This document shows positions 1-6,109 of a stretch of DNA of 6,109 nt, piece after piece. Numbering within the stretch: position 1 is the first letter of the stretch; each line of letters starts with the position of its first letter. The stretch is from Actinomycetota bacterium. Lineage in GTDB: Bacteria > Actinomycetota > Acidimicrobiia > IMCC26256 > PALSA-610. Below the pieces are notes generated by a model. That model ran no database searches, was not told the origin of the DNA, and was given only the letters and a program-made list of their open reading frames with translations. A program made the position numbers and the translations under genes. Location: contig JAUZEI010000165.1 in the NCBI GenBank assembly GCA_030839105.1, forward strand, positions 1 through 6,109. The letters run 5' to 3'.

Positions 1-936
1 GAAATCGATCCGGCCTGGGCCGACCGCGGCGCCCATCTCCTGCGCGATGCCGCCCGCACGCGCGCCGACGTCGTCGTGTACCAGATGGCGATCGGCTCGG
101 TCGTCGCCGACGCCGTCCTGGCGCGCGACGAACCGATCGTCGTCAACCATCACAACCTCACGCCCATGCGCTACATCACCGGTTGGCAGCCCGTCGCGGC
201 ACACGGCGTCGCATGGGGCCGGGCCCAGTTGCGAGAGCTGGCGGTCCGCTCGCGCCTCGGCGTCGCCGACTCGAGCTACAACGAGCAGGACCTCATCGAG
301 GCGGGCTTCACGCGGACGACGGTCGTCCCCATCCTTCTCGATCTGACCACGTTCGGCGTCGCACCCGCTCCCGTCCCGGCGCGGCGCGGCGTGACGTGGC
401 TGTTCGTGGGACGGCTGGCACCGAACAAGGCCCAACACGACATCGTCAAGGCCTTCGCCGCGTATCGCCGGTTTCACAATCCCGACGCGCACCTGAACCT
501 CGTCGGTGGGGGCCGGGAAGACGGCTATGCCCGAACCTTGCAGCGCTTCATCCACGCGCTCGGCCTCGACGACGCGGTCACGATCACCGGCGGCGTCTCC
601 GATGCGCAGCTCGCGGCCCACTACGCGACCGCCGACGTCTTCGTCGTGTGCAGCGAGCACGAAGGGTTCTGCGTGCCGCTGCTGGAGTCGATGCACCACC
701 GGGTCCCGATCGTCGCGTACGCCGCGACTGCCGTGCCGGAAACTCTCGGCGAGGCGGGACTCCTGCTCGACGTCAAGGATCCCTGCACCGTCGCGGCCGC
801 GGTCGACCGCGTCGTCGGCGACACCGCGCTGCGCCGACAACTGGTCGAGGCCGGCGCCCGGCGCGTCCAGGACTTCGACCTCTCGCGGACGGGACCCGCG
901 TTCGTCGAAGCCGTCACCTCGGCGGCGACGAACTGA
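1..936 (+). CDS. GT4-type glycosyltransferase, 5' end missing
   Basis: The frame is open from the first base and ends at TGA 934-936, giving 311 visible residues. The true start lies upstream of the window; an internal GTG at 76 is not needed. Residue numbers count from the first codon in the window. The N-terminal part carries a VNHHNLTP stretch (about residues 47-54), resembling the HNITP motif of a GT4 subgroup common in polysaccharide clusters. The C-terminal Rossmann domain has FVGRLAPNK (135-143), with the Arg and Lys expected to contact the donor phosphates. It also has the E-x7-E signature EGFCVPLLE (221-229), followed by a VPETLGEAG segment. The fold indicates a retaining transferase using a nucleotide-sugar donor at the cytoplasmic face of the membrane. 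Donor and acceptor cannot be read from sequence. Its stop overlaps the start of the next gene by one base, so the two are probably translated together. Confidence 0.92.
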   Translation, partial: EIDPAWADRGAHLLRDAARTRADVVVYQMAIGSVVADAVLARDEPIVVNHHNLTPMRYITGWQPVAAHGVAWGRAQLRELAVRSRLGVADSSYNEQDLIEAGFTRTTVVPILLDLTTFGVAPAPVPARRGVTWLFVGRLAPNKAQHDIVKAFAAYRRFHNPDAHLNLVGGGREDGYARTLQRFIHALGLDDAVTITGGVSDAQLAAHYATADVFVVCSEHEGFCVPLLESMHHRVPIVAYAATAVPETLGEAGLLLDVKDPCTVAAAVDRVVGDTALRRQLVEAGARRVQDFDLSRTGPAFVEAVTSAATN

Positions 937-2132
937 TGAAGCTCGCCGTCGTCACTCCGCGCTACGGCGTCGAGATCCCGGGCGGCGCCGAGACCGCGGC
1001 CCGGCTGCTCGCGACCCGGCTCGCGACCCGGCCCGACTTCACCGTCGAAGCGCTGACGACGTGCGCGCTCGACACCACGACGTGGGCCGACCACTACCCG
1101 CCGGGCGCGACCGAGGTCGACGGCGTCCGCGTGCACCGGTTCCCCGTCACGGGCCGCCGTTCCGCCGACTTCAACGCGGCGACCGACCTCGTCGTCCGCC
1201 GCGGCCGCCGCGTCACCGCCGCCGAACAACGCGCCTGGATCGACAAGCAAGGACCGATCGCGCCCGCGCTGATCGAGGCGATCGCGCACACCGATGCCGA
1301 CGTCATCGCCTTTCACCCGTTCCTGTACCACCCGACGGTCGCGGGCCTGCCCCGCGTGGCCGCGCGTGCAGTGCTGCATCCCGCCGCACACGACGAACCC
1401 ATGCTCCGGCTCCCGCTCTACCGCGAAGTGTTCGACGACGCGGCGGGGCTCGCGTACTGGAGTGAGCCCGAACGCCGCCTGGTCGAGCACCGGTTCGCCA
1501 TCGCGTCGAAACCGGCGGTGGTCGTCGGTCTCGGTGTCGACGCCGGTGCAGGAGTCGGCGCGCACGCCCGCGCCGCGCTCGGGCTCGACGATCGCCCGTA
1601 CCTTCTCTGCCTCGGACGCGTCGACGACGGTAAGGGCGCGCGGCTGCTGGCGGAGTGCTTCGCCCGGTACAAGCACCGGCGGGGCGGAGATCTCCGGCTC
1701 GTGTTCGCGGGACCGGTGGCCAACGAACCACCGACCCATCCCGACATCATCACCGTCGGCGCCGTCGACGAGGCTGTGAAATGGGGACTGCTTCGCGACG
1801 CGTTCGCGCTGGTCTCGCCGAGCGCATTCGAGTCGTTCTCCATCGTGCTCATGGAGGCGTGGTGCGTCGGCACTCCGGTGCTGGTGAACCGGCGCTGCGA
1901 CGTGACGCTCGATCACGTGCGGCGATCGGGTGGCGGCCTGGCATTCGGCGACTACGCCGAGCTCGAGGTCGCGCTGGATCGCCTCGCGGCCCAGCCCCGG
2001 CTCCGCACCGCGCTCGGCCGCTCAGGGCAGTCGTTCGTCGACGGGCACTACCGCTGGTCGGACGTGATCGGTCGCTACGCAGCGTTCCTGCAATCCGTCA
2101 GCGCGCGCGCCGCCGCCGCCCGCGCGTCGTGA
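936..2132 (+). CDS. GT4-type glycosyltransferase, complete
   Basis: This is a 398-residue protein starting at ATG 936-938, which shares its A with the TGA stop of the preceding gene. That overlap decides the start: the frame stays open upstream to about 183, but that part lies wholly inside the first gene. Visible motifs are IPGGAE near the N-terminus (14-19), typical of GT4 acceptor domains; LGRVDDGKG (226-234) with the donor-phosphate Arg and Lys; and ESFSIVLME (299-307), the E-x7-E motif. Length is normal for the family. The last ten or so residues are Ala/Arg-rich low complexity and may be unstructured. It probably adds a sugar to the same glycan as its upstream neighbour. Sugar specificity is unknown. 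Only a weak GGCGG lies upstream of the ATG, so translation may depend on coupling. Confidence 0.93.
   Translation: MKLAVVTPRYGVEIPGGAETAARLLATRLATRPDFTVEALTTCALDTTTWADHYPPGATEVDGVRVHRFPVTGRRSADFNAATDLVVRRGRRVTAAEQRAWIDKQGPIAPALIEAIAHTDADVIAFHPFLYHPTVAGLPRVAARAVLHPAAHDEPMLRLPLYREVFDDAAGLAYWSEPERRLVEHRFAIASKPAVVVGLGVDAGAGVGAHARAALGLDDRPYLLCLGRVDDGKGARLLAECFARYKHRRGGDLRLVFAGPVANEPPTHPDIITVGAVDEAVKWGLLRDAFALVSPSAFESFSIVLMEAWCVGTPVLVNRRCDVTLDHVRRSGGGLAFGDYAELEVALDRLAAQPRLRTALGRSGQSFVDGHYRWSDVIGRYAAFLQSVSARAAAARAS
1008..1031 (+). repeat. 12-bp in-frame tandem duplication
   Basis: Two perfect adjacent copies of CTCGCGACCCGG lie inside the second glycosyltransferase gene. They encode Leu-Ala-Thr-Arg twice in the first helix of the acceptor domain. 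The repeat keeps the frame and looks like a slippage duplication that was tolerated in a helix. No regulatory meaning is apparent. Confidence 0.8.
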
Positions 2133-2150
2133 CCGTCCGGCCGCCGCCGC

Positions 2151-3113
2151 TCATGACGAAGCGGGCGTCCGGCACATGTACGCGAGGAAGTAGCAGTCCT
2201 CGATCTCCGCGTACACACCGTGCTTGGCCGCGACCTCGGTCACGTCGAACTCGCCGTTCGTCATCGACTCGTCGGCCAGGCTGAGCCCGTACGCACCGAC
2301 GACATCGAAGCCGGCGTCGGTGAGCAGACCCGCCAGGTGCGGGTGCGTGTACTCCAGCTTGTGATCGGGGTTCGTGAGCACCTCGGCGCCGAGCTGCAGC
2401 GCGGTCACGCGGCGGTTCGGCGTGTCGAGGCAGAACCAACCGCCGGGCACGAGAACGCGCCGCACTTCGGCGAGCATCTTTCGGGCCTCGTCCTCGGTGA
2501 CGTGCTCGATCGTCTGCCCGCTGAACACGAGATCGAACGACGCGTCGGGATAGAGCGAGAGGTCGACCATCGAGTGATACCGGTACTGCACCGGCCCGCA
2601 GCGCGAGCCGACGGTCTCCGACGACGCCATGTAGCCGTACAGGTCGTGGCGCTGGCCGCCCGGCAGATCGATGATCGTCAGGAGCTCGAACGGATAGGGG
2701 TACCCCATCGAGACGAGCGCGCCCGCGTCCTCGGCCTGATCGGTCCCACCGAGGTCGAGGATCCGCGCGGCACGCGGCAGCATGCGCACGAAGTCGCAGC
2801 GCGACTGGTGCAACGAGCGCAGGACGTTCTGATACGGCACGTCGACGCGCAGCTCCATCGACGTGATGAGCTCGTCGAGCACGCCATCCGGAGTGAGCTT
2901 CTTGTCTTCGAGAACGGTCAGATAGTTCTGCAACCCGTTCGGATCGGGATCGCGGCGCAACACGATCTGGAACGCGGCTCGCACGAACCGCTCGGGCAAC
3001 GCATTGCGAATGTCCCAATCACCACCGAACAGCAACCGATCGCGCGTGCGCACCCGCCAGATGTGGACGGCGTCCTGCGCGCGCCGAGGCAGGAACCGGC
3101 CGAACCGGTTCAC
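2151..3113 (-). CDS. DUF4214-like region fused to class I methyltransferase domain
   Basis: This is a 320-residue protein read from GTG (3113-3111), which overlaps the upstream gene's stop as GTGA. Residues about 41-90 resemble DUF4214, with the characteristic RRDPDPNGLQNYL core (53-65). This domain is often attached to polysaccharide-related enzymes but has no agreed function. Residues about 117-235 look like a methyltransferase type 11 fold: ILDLGG (118-123) at the motif I position, IIDLP (147-151), FDLVFSGQTIEHV (193-205) and LVPGGWFCLDTPN (221-233). Motif I is degenerate, reading D-L-G-G-T-D where D-x-G-x-G-x-G is usual, so SAM binding is likely but not certain. No signal peptide or membrane segment is seen, so it is probably cytoplasmic. 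As the last gene of the export operon, it may methylate the exported glycan or its precursor (inference). No Shine-Dalgarno sequence precedes the start. Confidence 0.88.
   Translation of the reverse strand: MNRFGRFLPRRAQDAVHIWRVRTRDRLLFGGDWDIRNALPERFVRAAFQIVLRRDPDPNGLQNYLTVLEDKKLTPDGVLDELITSMELRVDVPYQNVLRSLHQSRCDFVRMLPRAARILDLGGTDQAEDAGALVSMGYPYPFELLTIIDLPGGQRHDLYGYMASSETVGSRCGPVQYRYHSMVDLSLYPDASFDLVFSGQTIEHVTEDEARKMLAEVRRVLVPGGWFCLDTPNRRVTALQLGAEVLTNPDHKLEYTHPHLAGLLTDAGFDVVGAYGLSLADESMTNGEFDVTEVAAKHGVYAEIEDCYFLAYMCRTPASS
2844..2993 (-). other. DUF4214-like region of the last operon gene
   Basis: Residues about 41-90 of the fusion protein form a helical stretch beginning ERFVRAAFQIVLRRDPDP, then NGLQNYL, then a second helix ending near ELITSMELR. 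The R-D-P-x-x-x-G-L-x-x-Y pattern is the recognisable part of DUF4214. The assignment rests on this pattern alone. Boundaries are approximate. Confidence 0.7.
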
Positions 3114-4153
3114 GTGTCGAAGGGAGTTTGGGGGCGCGGAGCTTGATCGACCGCGACCCGGCCCAAAGCCGCCTCCACCCGCGCAAGATCCTCGGGGTCG
3201 GCGACGCGTTCGTCGAAGCCGAATCGCTTCTCGACGTCGGCGATCTCCGACGCTGATCGCTGCTCACCCGTGACGACGGGCGCGTCCGGGACCCGGAACA
3301 CGTAGAGGTTCCAGTACTTGGTGAGACCGAGCCGGGCGAGGTGCGGATGGATGCGGCGCTCGAGCGCACCGTCGCGTACGAACCCCGCGGCCTCGAATTG
3401 ACGCGTCCACCAGCCGAACGACGCGATGGTGAGGTGTCCTTCGACGGGTGCGCCATCGGCGTCGCGGTAAAGATCGTCGTACGCGACGGGCCCCTCGTAG
3501 TCGTCGCCGAGCGACCGGTAGTGGTCGAGCCGCTCGGGACGCACCTTCACGTCGAACCAACCGCCGGGCCCGTGCTCATTGGGACCGAAGGAGGGAATCG
3601 TCGCGATCACGTAGCCGGTCGTCATCCGCCGGACCTCACGCAACGCCCGGGGCACGACTTCGGGGGGAAGATGCTCGAGCGTCTCGAAGAGCGAGACACC
3701 TTCGAACGCGCCCCGACCGAACGGCAGTCGATGCAGCAGGTTGCCGTAGCGCACGTGGCCACGGGCGCCGAGCGCGGCGTGGTCCAACGCGTACTGGCTG
3801 ACGTCGACGCCGCGCGCGTCGAGCCCGAGCTCACGTTCGGCCTCGACGAAGAAACCGAACGCGCATCCGACGTCGAGCGTCGTGCGGACCGGAAGGAACC
3901 TCCACACGAGGTAGGCGCCCTCGTCGGCGTGCGTCGCGGTACGCGTGTATTCAGCGGTGCCGATCTCGAGGGCCTGCTCGGCGCGGGCCCCGCCCGCATC
4001 GCCGTAATAGCCCTCCGTGTACAGGTCGTCGTGGAGGGCGCGCTCCAATTCGCGGGCGCCGATCTCGACGATCCGGCGTAGGCGCGGCCACCGCGCCGCG
4101 CCTTCGTGCAGGGCGCGCCGCACCGGCGCGACCAGCAATTCGCGTACGGTCAC
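3110..4153 (-). CDS. Class I SAM-dependent methyltransferase
   Basis: This is a 347-residue protein starting at GTG (4153-4151), whose bases overlap the TGA stop of wzt as GTGA. The frame is open further upstream to about 4873, but that part lies inside wzt, so the overlap start is preferred. The SAM-binding motif I is LDVGCAFG (93-100), the acidic strand-2 residue lies in GVDVS (115-119), and the motif around strand 4 is LFETLEHLPP (155-164). This is a type 11/12-like Rossmann methyltransferase. A region after the core (about 185-290) is rich in aromatic residues (GGWF, FGWWTRQF, KYWNLYVF) and may shape the acceptor site. A 55-residue charged tail (about 290-347) matches nothing I recognise. 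The substrate is probably a sugar of the exported glycan, inferred only from position between the Wzt ATPase and a second methyltransferase gene. No Shine-Dalgarno sequence is seen. Confidence 0.9.
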   Translation of the reverse strand: MTVRELLVAPVRRALHEGAARWPRLRRIVEIGARELERALHDDLYTEGYYGDAGGARAEQALEIGTAEYTRTATHADEGAYLVWRFLPVRTTLDVGCAFGFFVEAERELGLDARGVDVSQYALDHAALGARGHVRYGNLLHRLPFGRGAFEGVSLFETLEHLPPEVVPRALREVRRMTTGYVIATIPSFGPNEHGPGGWFDVKVRPERLDHYRSLGDDYEGPVAYDDLYRDADGAPVEGHLTIASFGWWTRQFEAAGFVRDGALERRIHPHLARLGLTKYWNLYVFRVPDAPVVTGEQRSASEIADVEKRFGFDERVADPEDLARVEAALGRVAVDQAPRPQTPFDT

Positions 4154-5424
4154 GCGCCGGCACCCGGACCCGGGCCGCGGCCCTGGGCCCCCTGCGCGGG
4201 GTCGACGAACTTCACGTCGAGCGGGAACGACACCAGACCGCTCGTCTGCGAGGGGTTCATGACCTCGAAGCTGGTCTGTTGCTCGCGCCAGTCGTACACG
4301 GTCCCCTCGTCGACCGACTGGATCGCGAGCGTGACGAGGTACGTGCCGTCGAGCAGGGGGACGCGGTGGAACTCGAACGACATCTCGCCGTCGCCGTCGG
4401 CGGGCGGGACGTCGATCCCGAGCAGACGCGTGTTCGTGCCGAAGAGCTGGTTGCCGTCCTGGTCGTGGATCAGGATGCCGAAGAGGATGTCGTCGGTGCG
4501 CTCGGTGGCGTGATAGCCGAGCCGGATGGTCATCGGCTCGTCCGGAAGCAGCCAGTTGCGCTCGTTCAAGCCGGGGTGCTCGACCAGCACGCTGGTGATC
4601 TGCACCCGGTGCGTCGCAGTCTCGGCGATGGGAGCGGCACCTGCCTCCGGCTCGATCTCTGCCGGTCCCGGCTCGCTGGACTCGTTCAACTCGCCGCCGT
4701 GCAGCGACTCGCGGAACACGCGCACGGCTTCTCCGGGCAGGGCGTCGATCACCAGCTTCCCGTGGTCGAGCACGATCGCCCGGTCGCAGATGCGGCGCAC
4801 GAGGTCGGCGGCGTGGGTCACGACCAAGATGGTGCGGCCCTCTTGTTGGAACTTCTTGACCCGCTCGATGCACTTGCGCTGGAACGCCTCGTCGCCGACC
4901 GACAGCACCTCGTCGACGAGCAGGATGTCGGGCTCGACGTTCACGGCGACCGCGAAGCCGAGGCGCACGTACATGCCCGACGAGTAGTGACGCACTTGCA
5001 TGTCGATGAACTTCTCGAGCTCCGCGAACGCGACGATCTCGTCGAAGATCTTCACCGTGTCGCGCTTGGAGAGGCCGAGGATCGACGCGTTCATGAAAAC
5101 GTTCTCGCGCCCGGTGAGCTCGTGGTTGAAGCCCGCGCCCAGCTCCAGCAACGCCGCCATCCGACCGCGAGTGACGATCTCACCCCGCGTCGGCTGCAAG
5201 ATCCCTGCGACGCACTTCAGCAACGTCGACTTGCCGCACCCGTTGTGACCGAGGATCCCGACCGTCGATCCCTGCTCGACGTCGAAGTCGACGTCTTCCA
5301 GCGCCATGAACGGCTCGTACGGGATTCGCCCGTAGTGGATCACCCGCTCCTTCAGTGACGTGTAGTGCTCGTGGTACAGCTTGAACTGCTTCGAGATGCT
5401 CCGGACCTCGATCGCGGCTGCCAT
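4150..5424 (-). CDS. wzt: Polysaccharide ABC exporter ATPase with C-terminal Wzt_C domain
   Basis: This is a 424-residue protein starting at ATG 5424-5422. Residues about 1-240 form the nucleotide-binding domain: Walker A GHNGCGKST (59-67), LLELGAGFN..ELTGREN (92-108) typical of Wzt/KpsT/TagH ATPases, signature YSSGM (147-151), Walker B ILLVDE (167-172), D-loop SVGDE (175-179) and H-loop His204. An acidic, Pro/Ala-rich linker (about 243-268) leads to a beta-rich domain (about 270-408) matching Wzt_C, with landmarks LFGILIHDQDGNQLFGTNT and GTYLVTLAIQS. In characterised systems this domain binds the modified end of the glycan before export. The protein ends in a Gly/Pro/Ala tail. All catalytic motifs are intact. 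It pairs with the permease encoded just upstream, one base away. TagH is the closest alternative name, but the C-terminal domain favours Wzt. Confidence 0.95.
   Translation of the reverse strand: MAAAIEVRSISKQFKLYHEHYTSLKERVIHYGRIPYEPFMALEDVDFDVEQGSTVGILGHNGCGKSTLLKCVAGILQPTRGEIVTRGRMAALLELGAGFNHELTGRENVFMNASILGLSKRDTVKIFDEIVAFAELEKFIDMQVRHYSSGMYVRLGFAVAVNVEPDILLVDEVLSVGDEAFQRKCIERVKKFQQEGRTILVVTHAADLVRRICDRAIVLDHGKLVIDALPGEAVRVFRESLHGGELNESSEPGPAEIEPEAGAAPIAETATHRVQITSVLVEHPGLNERNWLLPDEPMTIRLGYHATERTDDILFGILIHDQDGNQLFGTNTRLLGIDVPPADGDGEMSFEFHRVPLLDGTYLVTLAIQSVDEGTVYDWREQQTSFEVMNPSQTSGLVSFPLDVKFVDPAQGAQGRGPGPGAGA
4166..4189 (-). repeat. Imperfect inverted repeat upstream of methyltransferase start
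   Basis: A 24-bp imperfect palindrome centred between 4177 and 4178 has 10 of 12 complementary pairs. It includes a perfect 12-bp core, GGGCCGCGGCCC (4172-4183). It lies in the last codons of wzt and ends 12 bases before the GTG start of the methyltransferase, where a Shine-Dalgarno sequence would be expected. In the transcript it could fold as a stable stem-loop. The GC-rich background makes chance palindromes more likely, so function is uncertain. Confidence 0.45.
4201..4617 (-). other. Wzt_C carbohydrate-binding domain
   Basis: Residues about 270-408 of the ATPase follow the acidic linker. They contain the strand pattern of the Wzt_C family: a first strand HRVQITSVLV, a DILFGILIHDQDGNQLFGTN pair, an FEFHRVPLLDGTY turn, and a closing FEV strand. 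In known homologues this fold recognises terminal modifications on the exported O-polysaccharide. Ligand residues cannot be assigned here. Boundaries are approximate. Confidence 0.85.
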
Positions 5425-5425
5425 C

Positions 5426-6109
5426 TCAGAGTTCCTCCGCGAAGTTCGCCTCCGAGCGACCGAACACCCGCACGGCTACCACGAGGGTGATGATGCCGAA
5501 CGCGAACGACCAACCCAGGTAGGCGAGGAATCCCCAGTACGGCCAGTGCGGGAGTAATGGGGTGACCGTGCGCACGCCGGCGACGGTGTGCACGTTGTCG
5601 AGGCGCGCGTAGATCGCGCGCTGGAACACGAGGATGATCGGGGTGACCGGGTTCGCCAGCCACGCGTACTTCGACCAGCCGTGCCGGTTGCCGACGAGCT
5701 GGAACTGGTACACGACGGGACTCACCCAGAACCACGCAAGGAGCGCGAGCTCGAGGAAGTGCGACGTGTCGCGGAGATACACGTTGATCGCCGAGAGGAG
5801 GATTCCCAACGCGCTGGTGACCAGCAGCAACGCGATCAGAGCCAGCGGTATGAGTGGTACGTATGCCCATGCGAGATCCCAGCGGACCACCGCGAGCACG
5901 GTGAACAGCACCATGCTCTGCAAGAAGAAGTGCACGAGCATGCTGCCGACCGCCGCGAGCGGGAGGATCTCGCGCGGGAACGACACCTTCTTCACGAGCC
6001 CCGAGTTCGCGACCACCGATCCGGTCGCGGCGCCGAGCCCGGTCGAGAAGAGGTTCCACACCAACAGACCGGACAACAGCCAAATCGGGAACGCCGGGAT
6101 CCCGGACTT
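5426..6109 (-). CDS. wzm: ABC-2 type polysaccharide export permease, N-terminus missing
   Basis: The frame is open from the right edge of the window (6109) to TGA 5428-5426, giving 227 visible residues. Family members are usually about 260-290, so roughly 30-60 N-terminal residues lie outside. Residue numbers count from the window edge. Diagnostic family stretches are FPIWLLSGLLVWN (7-19), the LVKKVSFPREILPL segment (38-51), the cytoplasmic coupling-helix region NVYLRDTSHFLEL (109-121), the NPVTPII segment before an amphipathic region, and the C-terminal FGRSEANFAEEL. Hydrophobic segments lie at about 50-75, 82-108, 117-136 and 192-215. This is the membrane half of a Wzm/Wzt or TagGH exporter, moving a lipid-linked glycan out of the cytoplasm. 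Its stop is one base from the wzt start. An internal TTG at 6076 should not be taken as the start, because homology continues upstream of it. Confidence 0.94.
   Translation of the reverse strand, partial: KSGIPAFPIWLLSGLLVWNLFSTGLGAATGSVVANSGLVKKVSFPREILPLAAVGSMLVHFFLQSMVLFTVLAVVRWDLAWAYVPLIPLALIALLLVTSALGILLSAINVYLRDTSHFLELALLAWFWVSPVVYQFQLVGNRHGWSKYAWLANPVTPIILVFQRAIYARLDNVHTVAGVRTVTPLLPHWPYWGFLAYLGWSFAFGIITLVVAVRVFGRSEANFAEEL
5433..5438 (-). promoter_or_regulatory. Ribosome binding site of wzt
   Basis: On the minus strand, GGAGGA lies 8 bases before the wzt ATG, inside the last codons of the permease gene. It is the only strong Shine-Dalgarno sequence seen among the junctions of this window. 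It supports ATG 5424-5422 as the wzt start. It also suggests that wzt can be initiated independently, unlike the two methyltransferase genes behind it. Confidence 0.8.

Noticed and set aside
183..935. An upstream extension of the second glycosyltransferase by 251 codons
   Set aside because: The extension lies in another frame of the first glycosyltransferase, is Arg-rich without motifs, and the MKLAVVTPRYG start at 936 fits the family N-terminus and overlaps the previous stop.
621..1916. A 431-codon open frame on the minus strand opposite the two glycosyltransferase genes
   Set aside because: Its translation is Arg/Asp/Ala-rich with no recognisable motif, it spans the junction of two well-supported genes, and long antisense frames are expected in GC-rich coding DNA.
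2101..2127. GCGCGCG...CGCGCG stem as a possible intrinsic terminator of the glycosyltransferase operon
   Set aside because: It lies within coding sequence of Ala/Arg low complexity, the arms are simple alternating GC, and no T-run follows.
2220..3146. A 308-codon open frame on the plus strand opposite the DUF4214/methyltransferase gene
   Set aside because: It has no domain pattern, while the minus-strand frame shows clear methyltransferase and DUF4214-like motifs and a start coupled to its neighbour.
4154..4873. An upstream extension of the first methyltransferase by 240 codons
   Set aside because: The extension overlaps the Wzt_C coding region in another frame and is Arg/Pro-rich. The GTGA overlap start gives a normal-length protein.
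4279..5358. A 359-codon open frame on the plus strand opposite wzt
   Set aside because: The wzt frame carries every ABC ATPase motif in order. The antisense translation is low-complexity and rich in His, Arg, Asp and Val, typical of a GC shadow.

Overview
The window is a GC-rich, tightly packed stretch of surface-polysaccharide genes with no RNA genes, insertion sequences or CRISPR arrays visible. Base composition (C/G at most third codon positions) and codon style suggest a high-GC bacterium, plausibly an actinomycete-type lineage. That taxon is an impression from composition only and was not tested.

Layout. On the plus strand, positions 1-2132 hold two GT4-type (GT-B fold) glycosyltransferase genes. 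The first is cut by the left edge of the window, and the two are joined by a one-base TGATG stop/start overlap. On the minus strand, positions 6109 down to 2151 hold a four-gene operon. In order of transcription it encodes an ABC-2 polysaccharide export permease of the Wzm/TagG type (5' end outside the window), a Wzt-type ATPase with a C-terminal Wzt_C carbohydrate-binding domain, a class I SAM-dependent methyltransferase, and a second methyltransferase-like protein with an N-terminal DUF4214-like region. The two units converge with only 18 bp between their stop codons.

How the genes may work together. The glycosyltransferases would build a glycan on a lipid carrier at the cytoplasmic face of the membrane, and Wzm/Wzt would move it across. 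In characterised Wzm/Wzt systems, the Wzt_C domain recognises a modified (often methylated) non-reducing end of the glycan. Here two methyltransferase genes follow wzt directly, each joined by a 4-base GTGA overlap. The simplest reading is a cap-and-export module: methylation ends or marks the chain and Wzt_C reads the mark. The family assignments are firm. The cap function is inference.

The most interesting points are the coupling of the two methyltransferases to a cap-reading exporter, the DUF4214-methyltransferase fusion with a degenerate SAM motif, and a strong imperfect palindrome at the wzt/methyltransferase junction in place of a Shine-Dalgarno sequence.
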